From: Glacieibacterium frigidum
GTDB lineage: Bacteria > Pseudomonadota > Alphaproteobacteria > Sphingomonadales > Sphingomonadaceae
Length of the DNA stretch: 64,000 nt
Direction: 5' to 3'
Assembly: GCF_007097155.1 (NCBI RefSeq)
Contig: NZ_VJWA01000002.1
Coordinates: forward strand, 744,001-808,000
Positions 9,407-18,980 of this stretch are shown here, in pieces. A program made the position numbers and the translations under genes. The notes under the pieces are model-generated. The model searched no databases. It was not told where the DNA came from and was given only the letters and a program-made list of their open reading frames with translations. The number at the start of each line of letters is the position of its first letter. Positions within the stretch are counted from its first letter, which is position 1.

Positions 9407-9915
9407 AGGACCAGCCGACACAGATATTCGTCGTCGGCGTGATCGCCGACCATGAAGTCGAAGCGCAGGATCTCCTCGAAGCCCCAGCGTTCGTAGAAGC
9501 GCCGCGCCCGCGGATTGCCGCTGAAGACCGACAGCCACAGCTCGACCGCGCCGCGCGCCCGCGCCTCGGCGAGCGTCCAGTCCATCAGCGTGTTCGCAAC
9601 CCCCGTGCCCTTCGCCGCGTCGAGCAGGTAGAGCTGGCGCAGCTCGATGCAGATGCGCCCCGACGGATCGTAAGGCAGCGACGGCGGCCCGAGCTTGGCG
9701 AAACCGACCAGAGCTCCGTCCTGCTCGGCGAGGCGGAATGGATAGGCGGGGTCGGCGAGCTGCGCGGCGAACGCGTCGGGACCCTGCGTCGAGATATACG
9801 CCTCGAAGTTCTCGGGGCTGTAGAGATGCCCGAAGATCGCGTCGAAGCTTTCGCGGTACATCGCATGCACGGCCTCGGCATCGGCGACGACGCCGTCGCG
9901 GTAGGTCACGGTCAT
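9403..9915 (-). CDS. GNAT family N-acetyltransferase
   Basis: The 170-residue protein has the GNAT acetyl-CoA site: ELRQLYLLDAAKGTGVANTL corresponds to motif A (with GTG in place of the usual RGxG), and NPRARRFYERWGFEE is the C-terminal motif B. It should transfer an acetyl group to an amine of a small molecule or protein in the cytoplasm; the acceptor is unknown. The ATG at 9915 overlaps the TGA of the MidA-like gene (ATGA), and its own stop overlaps the GTG of pgeF, so it is the third gene of a tightly coupled four-gene operon. The longer open frame upstream of 9915 is a shadow of the methyltransferase gene. Confidence 0.88.
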   Translation of the reverse strand: MTVTYRDGVVADAEAVHAMYRESFDAIFGHLYSPENFEAYISTQGPDAFAAQLADPAYPFRLAEQDGALVGFAKLGPPSLPYDPSGRICIELRQLYLLDAAKGTGVANTLMDWTLAEARARGAVELWLSVFSGNPRARRFYERWGFEEILRFDFMVGDHADDEYLCRLVL

Positions 9916-10904
9916 ACGTCGAAGCCCGCGAGGCGCGGCCAATAGGCGATCAGGCCGAGCACCTTGAACAGGCTCCCCATCGCGTCCGCGTCCGTCAATC
10001 GTGCCAGTGCCGCCTCCTGCCCGCCCAGTCGCTCCGCCCGCGCGGCGATGCCGAGCGCGGTCAGGAACGCGCCTTGCCCGACTGGCCCCTGCGCTGTCAC
10101 CCCCGCGGCATGCGCGAGCGCGCTGAAATCGACGTGGCACGTCAGGTCGACCTCGCCCGGCGTGTCGAACGGGTCGGCGAAGGCGTGCGCGCGCACCCCC
10201 TGCAGCGTGTCGCCGGTCACCGGCCCGACGTGGCCATAGTCGACGATCAGCGCCGCACCACCGTTGGCGCGGAGCCGTGCGCCGATCTCGGCAACGATCG
10301 CGGTCGAGGCGGGCGAGGTCTCGAAGACGCCGCCGGTCGCGGCGTCGGCCAGCGCAGGGGGCACGAGAATATCGACGGGCACCGCGCCGAGTGCCGGCGC
10401 AAAGCGCGTGCCGTCGTGCGCGACCGTCCGCTCGCGCCAGCCGGCGGGGGTGCGCTCGAACTGGCGGACGGGGAGCGCGTCGAAGAACTCGTTGGCGACG
10501 AGCAGCAGTGCCCGGTCGTCGGGGACCTGGGCGAGGTCGTCATGCCACGCGGCGTCAGGGACAGCGCGCGCCTGTGCGGCGCGCAGTGTCGGACTGGTCT
10601 CGACGAAATGCACCGGCGCGTCGCACCCCGCCCGGCGCAGGACGCGCAGCATATCGGCCATCAGCGTGCCGCGCCCAGGGCCGAGCTCGACGATCCGCAC
10701 GGGGGGCTGCCCGGCGCGCGTCCAGGCGTCGGCGAGGGACGCGCCGAGCAGCTCGCCGAACATCTGGCTGATCTCGGGCGCGGTGGTGAAGTCGCCCGCC
10801 GTCCCCAGCGGGTTGCGCGTCGCGTAATAATGCGCGTTGCACCGCGCCATCCACGTCGCGACGGTCAGCGGCGCATCACGCGCCAGCGCTTCCACGAGAC
10901 TCAC
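9912..10904 (-). CDS. SAM-dependent methyltransferase, MidA/NDUFAF7-like (DUF185)
   Basis: This 330-residue protein matches the MidA/NDUFAF7 (DUF185, COG1565) family. Motifs include HYYATRNPLGTAGDFTTAPE near residue 25, the SAM-binding VELGPGRGTLMADMLR near 75 and LLVANEFFDALPVRQF near 130. The mitochondrial relative methylates an arginine of complex I subunit NDUFS2; the bacterial substrate is not established. The start is a GTG at 10904 that overlaps the lgt stop codon (GTGA); the frame continues upstream only as a shadow of lgt. It is the second gene of the lgt operon. Confidence 0.92.
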   Translation of the reverse strand: MSLVEALARDAPLTVATWMARCNAHYYATRNPLGTAGDFTTAPEISQMFGELLGASLADAWTRAGQPPVRIVELGPGRGTLMADMLRVLRRAGCDAPVHFVETSPTLRAAQARAVPDAAWHDDLAQVPDDRALLLVANEFFDALPVRQFERTPAGWRERTVAHDGTRFAPALGAVPVDILVPPALADAATGGVFETSPASTAIVAEIGARLRANGGAALIVDYGHVGPVTGDTLQGVRAHAFADPFDTPGEVDLTCHVDFSALAHAAGVTAQGPVGQGAFLTALGIAARAERLGGQEAALARLTDADAMGSLFKVLGLIAYWPRLAGFDV

Positions 10905-11767
10905 GCCGGTTGGGGCGCCCGCCGCAGCGCCAGCCAGATCAGCAGCGCGCCGATCAGCACCATCGGTAGGCTGAGCCACTGCCCCATCTGCAGGCCCGTG
11001 CGCTCCGCGAACTCGACCAGCTGCGCGTCGGACTCGCGGTAGTATTCGACGATGAAGCGGAACACCCCCATGCCGAAGGTGAACACGCCGACCAGCAGGC
11101 CCGGCCGCAGCCGCGCATCGGTGCGCCAGAACAGCCACGACAGCACCGCGAGCAACACCAGCCCCTCGAGCACCGCCTCGAACAACTGGCTGGGATAGCG
11201 TGGCAGCGCGCCTGCGCCGGGGAAGATCACCCCCCAGTCGCTGCCCGTCGTGCGGCCCCACAGCTCGCCATTCACGAAGTTGGCGCAGCGCCCGAGGAAC
11301 ATGCCGATCGGCACGACGGTGACGATATAGTCGAACACCCGCAGCCAGTTGAGCCGGTTCACACGCGCGAAGATGATCGTCGCGACCAGCGTCCCGATCG
11401 CCCCGCCGTGGAACGACATGCCGCCGTCCCACAATGCGAAGATGCTGAGCGGCTGCGCCAGATACTGGTCGAGGTTGTAGAACAGCACATAGCCCAGCCG
11501 CCCGCCGCCGATGATGCCGAGCGTCGCCCAGGTGATAAAATCATCGGCCTGCGTGCCGGTCATCGGCGCGCCGGGCTCGCGCAGCATGCGCTTCAGATAG
11601 GCCCAGCCGAGGATGATGCCGCCGATATACGCCAGGCTGTACCAGCGCAGCGCGAACGGCCCCCACACGCGGCCGAACGCCTCGAACGCCTCGAGTTCGA
11701 AGATCTCCGGGCGCAGGCCGAGCGTGGTGAAGTCGACCGCTGCCTGGAAATGCTCGATGACGCCCAC
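10901..11767 (-). CDS. lgt: Prolipoprotein diacylglyceryl transferase
   Basis: The 288-residue membrane protein transfers diacylglycerol from phosphatidylglycerol to the lipobox cysteine of prolipoproteins, the first step of lipoprotein maturation in the inner membrane. Family motifs are clear: WYSLAYIGG near residue 40, DGGMSFHGGAIGTL near 115, the Lgt signature GRCANFVNGELWGR near 158 and RYPSQLFEA near 195. About seven hydrophobic segments are visible. The start chosen is the GTG at 11767 preceded by AAGGGA; an in-frame ATG at 11803 would add 12 residues. It heads the minus-strand operon lgt-MidA-GNAT-pgeF and reads divergently from the acyl-CoA dehydrogenase operon. Confidence 0.96.
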   Translation of the reverse strand: MGVIEHFQAAVDFTTLGLRPEIFELEAFEAFGRVWGPFALRWYSLAYIGGIILGWAYLKRMLREPGAPMTGTQADDFITWATLGIIGGGRLGYVLFYNLDQYLAQPLSIFALWDGGMSFHGGAIGTLVATIIFARVNRLNWLRVFDYIVTVVPIGMFLGRCANFVNGELWGRTTGSDWGVIFPGAGALPRYPSQLFEAVLEGLVLLAVLSWLFWRTDARLRPGLLVGVFTFGMGVFRFIVEYYRESDAQLVEFAERTGLQMGQWLSLPMVLIGALLIWLALRRAPQPA

Positions 11768-11839
11768 GATTTCCCTTTGACCGTCCGCCGCGGCGCGCAC
11801 CATAGTCTCGGCCAACGAGAAGACAATGGGGTGAGTTAG

Positions 11840-13015
11840 ATGAGCGATACGCTCGACGCCTTCCGTATCGAGACCCGCGCCTGGCTGGAGGCGAACTGCC
11901 CGGCCGAGATGCGCACCCCGGTGGCGCGCGACAGCGACGTCTGCTGGGGCGGACGCAACGCAAAGCTGTCGGGTCCGCAGCGCGCCTGGCTCGACGCGAT
12001 GGGCGCGAAGGGCTGGACGGTGCCCGAATGGCCCGCGGCGTACGGCGGCGGCGGCCTGTCGAAGGACGAGGCCAAGGTGCTGGCAAGCGAAATGCGGCGC
12101 CTCGGGGCGCGCTCGCCGCTCAGTTCGTTCGGTATCTGGATGCTCGGGCCGGCGCTGCTCAAGTACGGCAGCGAGGCGCAGAAGCTCGAGCATTTGCCCA
12201 AGATCGCGCGCGGCGAGATCCGCTGGTGCCAGGGCTATTCGGAGCCGGGTGCGGGGTCCGACCTCGCCAGCTTGCGGACCAGCGCGGTGCTCGACGGCGA
12301 CGAATATGTGGTGAACGGCCAGAAGGTTTGGACTTCCTACGCCGACAAGGCCGACTGGATCTTCTGCCTCGTGCGCACCCACCCCGACGCGCCCAAGCAT
12401 CTCGGCATCTCGTTCCTGCTGTTCGACATGGCGTCGCCGGGCGTTACGACCTCACCGATCCGCCTGATCTCGGGCGCATCGCCGTTCTGCCAGACCTTCT
12501 TCGACGACGTCCGCGTGCCTGCCGCCAATCTGATGGGCGAGGCGGGCAAGGGCTGGGACATCGCCAAGTATCTGCTGACCCACGAGCGCGAGATGATCGG
12601 CGCGATGGACTTCTCGGCAGGCGGGCGCGACTCGGTCAGCCAGATCGCCGCACGCACCATCGGCCTCGACGGCGAGGTGCTGGGCGACCCGATTCTGCGC
12701 ACCGACATCGTCCGCCACGAGATCGACGCCTGGGCGTTCGGCCTGACCATGGAGCGCGTCAAGGACCAGGCCAAGGCGGGCCAGGGCGTCGGCGCGTTGT
12801 CGTCGATGCTCAAATACTACGGCACCGAGCTCAACAAGCAGCGGCAGGAGCTGCTGATGTCGGTCGGCGGGTCGGATTCGCTGCAGTGGGAGGGCGATGA
12901 CGGCGACCAGTCGCGAAGCTGGCTGCGCAGCCGCGCCAACTCGATCGAGGGCGGCACGAGCGAGATCAATCTCAACATCATCGCCAAGCGCGTATTGCAG
13001 CTGCCGGGAGCATAG
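11840..13015 (+). CDS. Acyl-CoA dehydrogenase, catalytic-type subunit
   Basis: The 391-residue protein is a typical FAD-dependent acyl-CoA dehydrogenase. It has the N-terminal helical domain, the FAD/substrate region WCQGYSEPGAGSDLASLRT near residue 130 and VNGQKVWTSYA near 158. The C-terminal segment SIEGGTSEINLNIIAKR keeps the glutamate at the place of the usual catalytic base (YEGT). It introduces a 2,3-double bond into an acyl-CoA and passes electrons to ETF. It is the first gene of a four-gene plus-strand operon with a second, unlike dehydrogenase directly downstream. Compared with medium-chain enzymes it carries an insert around QWEGDDGDQSRSW. The ATG at 11840 follows GGGGTGAG. Confidence 0.92.
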   Translation: MSDTLDAFRIETRAWLEANCPAEMRTPVARDSDVCWGGRNAKLSGPQRAWLDAMGAKGWTVPEWPAAYGGGGLSKDEAKVLASEMRRLGARSPLSSFGIWMLGPALLKYGSEAQKLEHLPKIARGEIRWCQGYSEPGAGSDLASLRTSAVLDGDEYVVNGQKVWTSYADKADWIFCLVRTHPDAPKHLGISFLLFDMASPGVTTSPIRLISGASPFCQTFFDDVRVPAANLMGEAGKGWDIAKYLLTHEREMIGAMDFSAGGRDSVSQIAARTIGLDGEVLGDPILRTDIVRHEIDAWAFGLTMERVKDQAKAGQGVGALSSMLKYYGTELNKQRQELLMSVGGSDSLQWEGDDGDQSRSWLRSRANSIEGGTSEINLNIIAKRVLQLPGA

Positions 13016-13066
13016 CGCCCACCCGCCGCAGAGCGGGCGCGTTCAACATTTTGGGGAGACGACGAT

Positions 13067-14188
13067 TTGGCACTGGTGCTGACCGAAGAGCAGGCGATGA
13101 TCCGCGATGCGGCGGACGGGTTTTTCCGTGACGCCGCACCGCCCGCAGCCTTCCGCAAGCTGCGCGACGCGAAGGATGCCACCGGCTTCGACCGCGACCT
13201 GTGGCGGCAGATGGCGGAGCAGGGCTTTGCCGGCGTGCTGGTGCCCGAGGCGCATGGCGGCGCGGGGCTGGGCTTCGTCGCCGCCGGGCTGATCCAGGAG
13301 GCGGTGGGGCGCAACCTGACACTGAGCCCGCTGCTGTCGACCGCGATCCTCGCAGCGTCGGCGCTCGTCGCGGGCGGCACCGAGGAGCAGCGCGCACAGT
13401 ATCTGCCGCAGATCGCGAGCGGTGAGCGCCTGTTCGCGCTCGCCGCCGACGAGCAGGCGCGCCACGCGCCGCACGCGATCGCGACGACCGCCGAGGCATC
13501 GGGCAACGGCTTCAAGCTCAACGGCTGCAAGACCTTCGTGCTCGACGGGCATGTCGCCGACACGCTGATCGTTGCGGCGCGGACCGATGACGGAATCACC
13601 CTCTTCCTCGTTGATGCAAAGGCCCCGGGTGTCGCCACCGAGCGGACGATCATGGTCGACCAGCGCAACGCCGCCGAGGTCACGCTGACCGACGTGCAGG
13701 TCGACGGCGCCGACGTGCTGGGCGGCGTCGGCGGCGGCGCTGCGCTGCTCGACCGCATCCTCGACGCCGGCCGCGCGTGTCTCGCGGCCGAGTTGCTGGG
13801 CGTGTCGCAGCAGTCGTTCGACACGACGATCGACTATCTGAAGCAGCGCGAGCAGTTCGGGCAGAAGATCGGCAGCTTCCAGGCGCTCCAGCACCGCGCC
13901 GCGCATCTGTTCTGCGAGGTCGAACTGGCGCGCTCGGCCACCCTGCGCGCGCTGCAGGCGCTCGACGCCGGCGAGGACCGCGCCCCGATGTTCGTCAGCC
14001 TCGCCAAGGCCAAGGCGGGTGACGTCGCCAAGCTCGCGTCCAACGAAGGCGTCCAGATGCACGGCGGCATCGGCATGACCGACGACTACGACATCGGCTT
14101 CTACATGAAGCGTGCCCGCGCCGCGGGCGAGACCTTCGGCGATGCCGGCTTCCACGGCGACCGCCTCGCCCGCCTGATGGGATACTAA
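13067..14188 (+). CDS. Acyl-CoA dehydrogenase, second subunit lacking the EGT glutamate motif
   Basis: The 373-residue protein has the acyl-CoA dehydrogenase fold, with QAMIRDAADGFFRD at the start, LVPEAHGGAGLGFVAAGL near residue 60 and NEGVQMHGGIGMTDDYD near 325. Its C-terminus ends as DAGFHGDRLARLMGY and does not contain the usual (Y)EGT(S)E catalytic segment present in the preceding gene. In actinobacterial steroid degradation such unequal pairs form alpha2-beta2 dehydrogenases in which only one subunit supplies the base; the same is inferred here. The start is TTG at 13067 with GGGGAG at good spacing. The next gene starts 1 nt after its stop. Confidence 0.9.
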   Translation: MALVLTEEQAMIRDAADGFFRDAAPPAAFRKLRDAKDATGFDRDLWRQMAEQGFAGVLVPEAHGGAGLGFVAAGLIQEAVGRNLTLSPLLSTAILAASALVAGGTEEQRAQYLPQIASGERLFALAADEQARHAPHAIATTAEASGNGFKLNGCKTFVLDGHVADTLIVAARTDDGITLFLVDAKAPGVATERTIMVDQRNAAEVTLTDVQVDGADVLGGVGGGAALLDRILDAGRACLAAELLGVSQQSFDTTIDYLKQREQFGQKIGSFQALQHRAAHLFCEVELARSATLRALQALDAGEDRAPMFVSLAKAKAGDVAKLASNEGVQMHGGIGMTDDYDIGFYMKRARAAGETFGDAGFHGDRLARLMGY

Positions 14189-14189
14189 A

Positions 14190-15913
<1,724 letters not shown>

Positions 15914-15914
<1 letters not shown>

Positions 15915-16459
15915 TGTTCACCGCCATGCAACAGGGTACCGCCGAGGACTGGGCGGTGATCGCGCAGGAGCACATGGTCCACCAGCGCAGCCAGGCGCCG
16001 CTGCAGATCATGGATTCAATGCGGCGGCTTGGCGAGATGAAGCTGGGCTTCGCGGCCGATCAACTCACCCACTGCCTGATGACCGCGACGCTGGCCCGCC
16101 AGGACAATGCCACCGACGAGGAGATCGTCGCCGGCCTGACCCACGACCTCGGCAAGCTGCTGTCGATCCCCAACCACGGCGCGATCCAGGCCGAGGTGCT
16201 GAAGCCCTATGTCCGTGACGACATCTATCACGCCGTCATGTGGCACCAGCATTTCCAGGGCGCCTATTACTACGGCTATCTCGGCAAGCCGATCGACATG
16301 CGCGAGCAGTTCCGCGACCAGCCGTGGTTCGACTTCGCCGAAAAGCTGGTCGACAAATGGGACGCCCCTGCCTTCGACCCCGACTTCAAGGTCGACAGCC
16401 TCGAGAGCTTCGAGCCCGAGGTGACGCGGGTGTTCAGTTCGCCGAAGCGGATGATCTAG
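15914..16459 (+). CDS. HD-domain protein resembling PhnZ/MIOX-type diiron oxygenases
   Basis: The 181-residue protein has an HD-domain metal pattern: His53 (DQLTHCLMTATLA), His77-Asp78 (AGLTHDLGKL), His88, the cluster His106/His111/His113 (YHAVMWHQHF) and Asp150 in KLVDKWDAPAF. The order, spacing and the tail with a WD pair followed by FKVDSLESFEP resemble the mixed-valent diiron oxygenases PhnZ and TmpB more than HD phosphohydrolases. This similarity was judged by eye. If correct, it would oxidise a C-H bond of a small substrate with O2. It is the last gene of the dehydrogenase/ligase operon. The alternative is an HD hydrolase of nucleotide type. Confidence 0.75.
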
Positions 16460-16974
16460 GCACCCGCGTCGAGCGCCGGATTGCGGCGCGCGAGGCGCAG
16501 CGTCAGCCACGCGCCGAAGCTCGACCAGAGCGCCAGCGGCGCACCGAACGCCGCCGCCTTCGCGTCGACCCGGTGCGCGACGACGACGAAGCTGGCGGCG
16601 GTGGCGACCAGCACGACGCTCTCGCCGGTGCCGAGCGTCAGGTTGCGGTCACCGAAGGTGATCTTGTTGTACGCCGTGACGAGGCCGAGCGAGGTGCCCG
16701 CCAGCGCCAGCGCGGCGGTGCGGTCGGGGCTCGGCTCGGCGCGCAGCACGCGGTACGTGCCGTAGCCGAGGGCCATCAGCAGGATCGGCCAGACGCCGCC
16801 GAAGACGATATCGGGCGGCGTCTCCGGCGGCTTGTCGAGCGCCTTGTACCAGCGTCGTACCCGGGGATGGGTCGGGTCGGGGGTATAGCGCCGGCTGATC
16901 AGGCCGCTGATCACGAGCGCCCCCGTCACGATGGCGGCGGCGGGGAGCGGGGCGAGGCTGGGGGAGCGGGTCAT
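16456..16974 (-). CDS. TspO/MBR family tryptophan-rich sensory protein
   Basis: The 172-residue membrane protein has about five hydrophobic segments and the TspO core RRWYKALDKPPETPPDIVFG followed by GVWPILLMALGYGTYRV. TspO proteins sit in the outer or inner membrane, bind tetrapyrroles and cholesterol-like molecules, and in alphaproteobacteria such as Rhodobacter tune porphyrin and oxygen responses. The ATG at 16974 is preferred; the frame continues upstream to 17298, but that part reads as non-coding and crosses a promoter. Its stop overlaps the stop of the convergent HD-domain gene by 4 nt. The fifth helix is divergent, so sub-family placement is less sure than the family. Confidence 0.8.
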   Translation of the reverse strand: MTRSPSLAPLPAAAIVTGALVISGLISRRYTPDPTHPRVRRWYKALDKPPETPPDIVFGGVWPILLMALGYGTYRVLRAEPSPDRTAALALAGTSLGLVTAYNKITFGDRNLTLGTGESVVLVATAASFVVVAHRVDAKAAAFGAPLALWSSFGAWLTLRLARRNPALDAGA

Positions 16975-17175
16975 CCGCACACAACGCGCACCGGGCCTTA
17001 AGTTCACTCTAATGCGACACCGAGGCGTCGGATTTGCCGCCGCACCTTCGAGCCGAAGATGAACAACTTTGCGAATTTTACGGCCGGAGCGGCTTTCGTT
17101 CATTCGTCGCGGTGTGGCAAGCGAGTCTCGACCGGCCTGAACCTGAGAAAGAACGGACGCAAATACCGAGAACTG
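16975..17175. other. Untranslated spacer between tspO and its upstream promoter
   Basis: No convincing gene is seen here on either strand. On the minus strand the tspO frame stays open, but the codon pattern is poor. If the promoter at 17176-17204 drives tspO, this stretch is a leader of roughly 190 nt, long enough to hold a regulatory RNA element; no known riboswitch was recognised. Confidence 0.4.
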
Positions 17176-17204
17176 ATTGTACCAGATAGGTACGTATTTG
17201 TCAA
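17176..17204 (-). promoter_or_regulatory. Strong sigma70-type promoter facing tspO
   Basis: On the minus strand the sequence reads TTGACA (17204-17199), a 17 nt spacer and TACAAT (17181-17176). This is a full -35 match and a near-perfect -10 at ideal spacing. The -35 overlaps the stop codon of the upstream EamA gene. The nearest gene in its direction is tspO, whose start is about 200 nt downstream. Confidence 0.7.
17179..17193. promoter_or_regulatory. Inverted repeat (candidate operator) inside the promoter
   Basis: The 15-base element GTACCAGATAGGTAC is a perfect 5-5-5 inverted repeat. It fills the end of the promoter spacer and overlaps the -10 box, the usual place for a repressor of the TetR or MarR type. 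No such regulator gene lies in the window, so the cognate protein is unknown. Confidence 0.5.
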
Positions 17205-18094
17205 GCCCCGTCAGGCGAGCTGCGCCTTGAAGGCGAGGCCGCTGGCTCGGGCAGGCGCACCAGCAGCAGCGCGACCACCACCAGCGCCGCCCCCGCAATC
17301 TCGGCGATGCCCGGTACCTCGCCGAAGCGGTACGCGCCGATCGTCCCCGCGATCGCCGGCTGCACCAGCAGCGTCAGCCCGACGACGAGCGGCTTCAGAT
17401 GCGCGACCGCGTAGATCAGCAGCCCCTGCCCCACGACCTGGCTGCCGAGCGCGAGAAGCACCAGCGGCGTCCAGTCTGTCGGCCAGAACGGCCCCTCGGT
17501 CAGCAGCGCGACGGGCAGCAATGCGAAGCTCGCGACGATCGTCGACAACGCGAGCATGGTGAACGGCGCGAGGGTGCGCCGCGCGCGCTCCGCGAAGATC
17601 AGATAGCCGGTGTAGAGGACGGCCGCCGCGAGGCACAGCAGGTCGCCCGCCAGGTGCCGCGCCGACACGTCCGCCGACCGCCCGAGCAGCAGCGCCGTGC
17701 CGGCGCCCGCGCAGACCAATGCGAGCGTCGCATACCGCCCCGGCAGCGTGCGCGACGCGATGTAACCGAACAGCGGCAGCAGGAAGCTCGCGGCATTCGA
17801 CAGCAGCGCGGCGTTGGCGAGCGTCGTGCGCGCGATGCCGAGATGCCAGACCGCGAGATCGGCGGCGAAGCACAGCGCGGCGAGGACGACGCCCCCCGCG
17901 ACCGGCCAGCTGAGGCCCCGCGTCGGCGCCCCGCGCACGCCGGCCAGCAGCAGCAGCGGCACGACGGCGATCGCGACCCGCCAGAACGCCGAGGCGACCG
18001 GCGCGACGTCGGCGAGCCGCACCAGCCACGGCCCGAAGGCGAGGCAGATGCTGCCCGCCAGCATGGCGGGAAAGGCGAAGCGCGGCGCGGACAT
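17201..18094 (-). CDS. EamA/DMT family transporter
   Basis: The 297-residue protein consists almost entirely of hydrophobic segments (about ten), in two repeats of five as in the drug/metabolite transporter EamA family. Family-like phrases are AFGPWLVRLADVAPVASAFW near residue 20, KPLVVGLTLLVQPAIAGTIG near 240 and AYRFGEVPGIAEIAGAALVV near 255. It should export or import a small metabolite across the inner membrane; the substrate is unknown. The ATG at 18094 is favoured; the frame is open further upstream to 18511, but that part is antisense to the next gene. It reads divergently from the MddA-like methyltransferase. Confidence 0.88.
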   Translation of the reverse strand: MSAPRFAFPAMLAGSICLAFGPWLVRLADVAPVASAFWRVAIAVVPLLLLAGVRGAPTRGLSWPVAGGVVLAALCFAADLAVWHLGIARTTLANAALLSNAASFLLPLFGYIASRTLPGRYATLALVCAGAGTALLLGRSADVSARHLAGDLLCLAAAVLYTGYLIFAERARRTLAPFTMLALSTIVASFALLPVALLTEGPFWPTDWTPLVLLALGSQVVGQGLLIYAVAHLKPLVVGLTLLVQPAIAGTIGAYRFGEVPGIAEIAGAALVVVALLLVRLPEPAASPSRRSSPDGA

Positions 18095-18196
18095 GGCGCG
18101 GGGGGATAGACGGGTCGCGGGGCAAAGTCTGCCCGGCCGTTTCGCGCGCGTCCCGAAAATGCTATGCTCCGGCCCGTTCGTTCGGGGGAACGCGTG

Positions 18197-18934
18197 ATGC
18201 CACGTCCGTTCTATCTGGCCTTCGCGGTCGCCGCCTATGCGGTGTTCTTCGCGACCTTCCTGTATCTGATCGGCTTCGTCGCCGGCCTGCCCGGGCTGCC
18301 GCGCACCATCGACACCGGCCCGGTCGTCGCAGTGCCGGTCGCCGCGGCGATCGACCTGGGGCTGATCGCGCTGTTCGGGGCGCAGCACAGCCTGATGGCG
18401 CGGCCGGCGTTCAAGCGCGCCTGGACGCGGACGGTGCCCGAGCCGATCGAGCGCAGCGTCTATGTGCTGATCGCCAGCCTGCTGCTGATCCTGCTGATGA
18501 CGATCTGGCACCCGATTCCGGGCGACCTGTGGCGGGTCGAGGGGACCGCCGCGCTCGTGCTCTGGGTGGTATGCGGGATCGGCTGGGGACTAGTGCTGCT
18601 CAGCACCTTCCTCCTCAACCATTTCGAGCTGTTCGGCCTGCGCCAGGCGTATTTCCACCTGCGCGGCCGGCTGGCGGGTCCGGCCGAGTTCCACCAGCCG
18701 CTGCTTTACCGCATCGTCCGCCACCCGCTGTACCTGGGCTTCATCATCGCCTTCTGGGCGACGCCCGCGATGAGCTGGGGCCATCTGCTGTTCGCCGCCG
18801 GCATGACCGCGTACATCCTGATCGCCATTCCGATCGAGGAACGCGACCTCGTCGCCGCACTCGGCCCGGCGTACGAGGATTATCAGCGCCGCGTCGGCGC
18901 GCTGGTGCCGGGGGTGGGGCGGCGCGCGAGTTAA
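18197..18934 (+). CDS. Methanethiol S-methyltransferase-like membrane protein (MddA/NnrU-ICMT type)
   Basis: The 245-residue integral membrane protein has about six helices and the isoprenylcysteine-methyltransferase-like C-terminal site LLYRIVRHPLYLGF plus EERDLVAALGPAYEDYQRR. The N-terminal AAYAVFFATFLYLIGFVAG, FGAQHSLMARPAFKRAWTR and STFLLNHFELFGLRQ segments match the MddA group as remembered. MddA methylates methanethiol to dimethyl sulfide with SAM. The frame is open from 18164, but the ATG at 18197 after GGGGGAACGCG fits the family. Assignment to MddA rather than a related NnrU-type methyltransferase rests on recognition by eye. Confidence 0.75.
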   Translation: MPRPFYLAFAVAAYAVFFATFLYLIGFVAGLPGLPRTIDTGPVVAVPVAAAIDLGLIALFGAQHSLMARPAFKRAWTRTVPEPIERSVYVLIASLLLILLMTIWHPIPGDLWRVEGTAALVLWVVCGIGWGLVLLSTFLLNHFELFGLRQAYFHLRGRLAGPAEFHQPLLYRIVRHPLYLGFIIAFWATPAMSWGHLLFAAGMTAYILIAIPIEERDLVAALGPAYEDYQRRVGALVPGVGRRAS

Positions 18935-18980
18935 GATATCATCAATACGGCCTAGGCGCCGCACATCTTACTGGAGGCAG

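Noticed and set aside
16975..17298. N-terminal extension of TspO to 17298
   Set aside because: It would read through a strong promoter and the end of the EamA gene, and the added residues do not resemble TspO proteins.
17059..17562. A 167-codon plus-strand open frame across the tspO/EamA gap
   Set aside because: Most of it is antisense to the EamA gene, the translation is Arg/Ala/Pro-rich, and there is no ribosome site.
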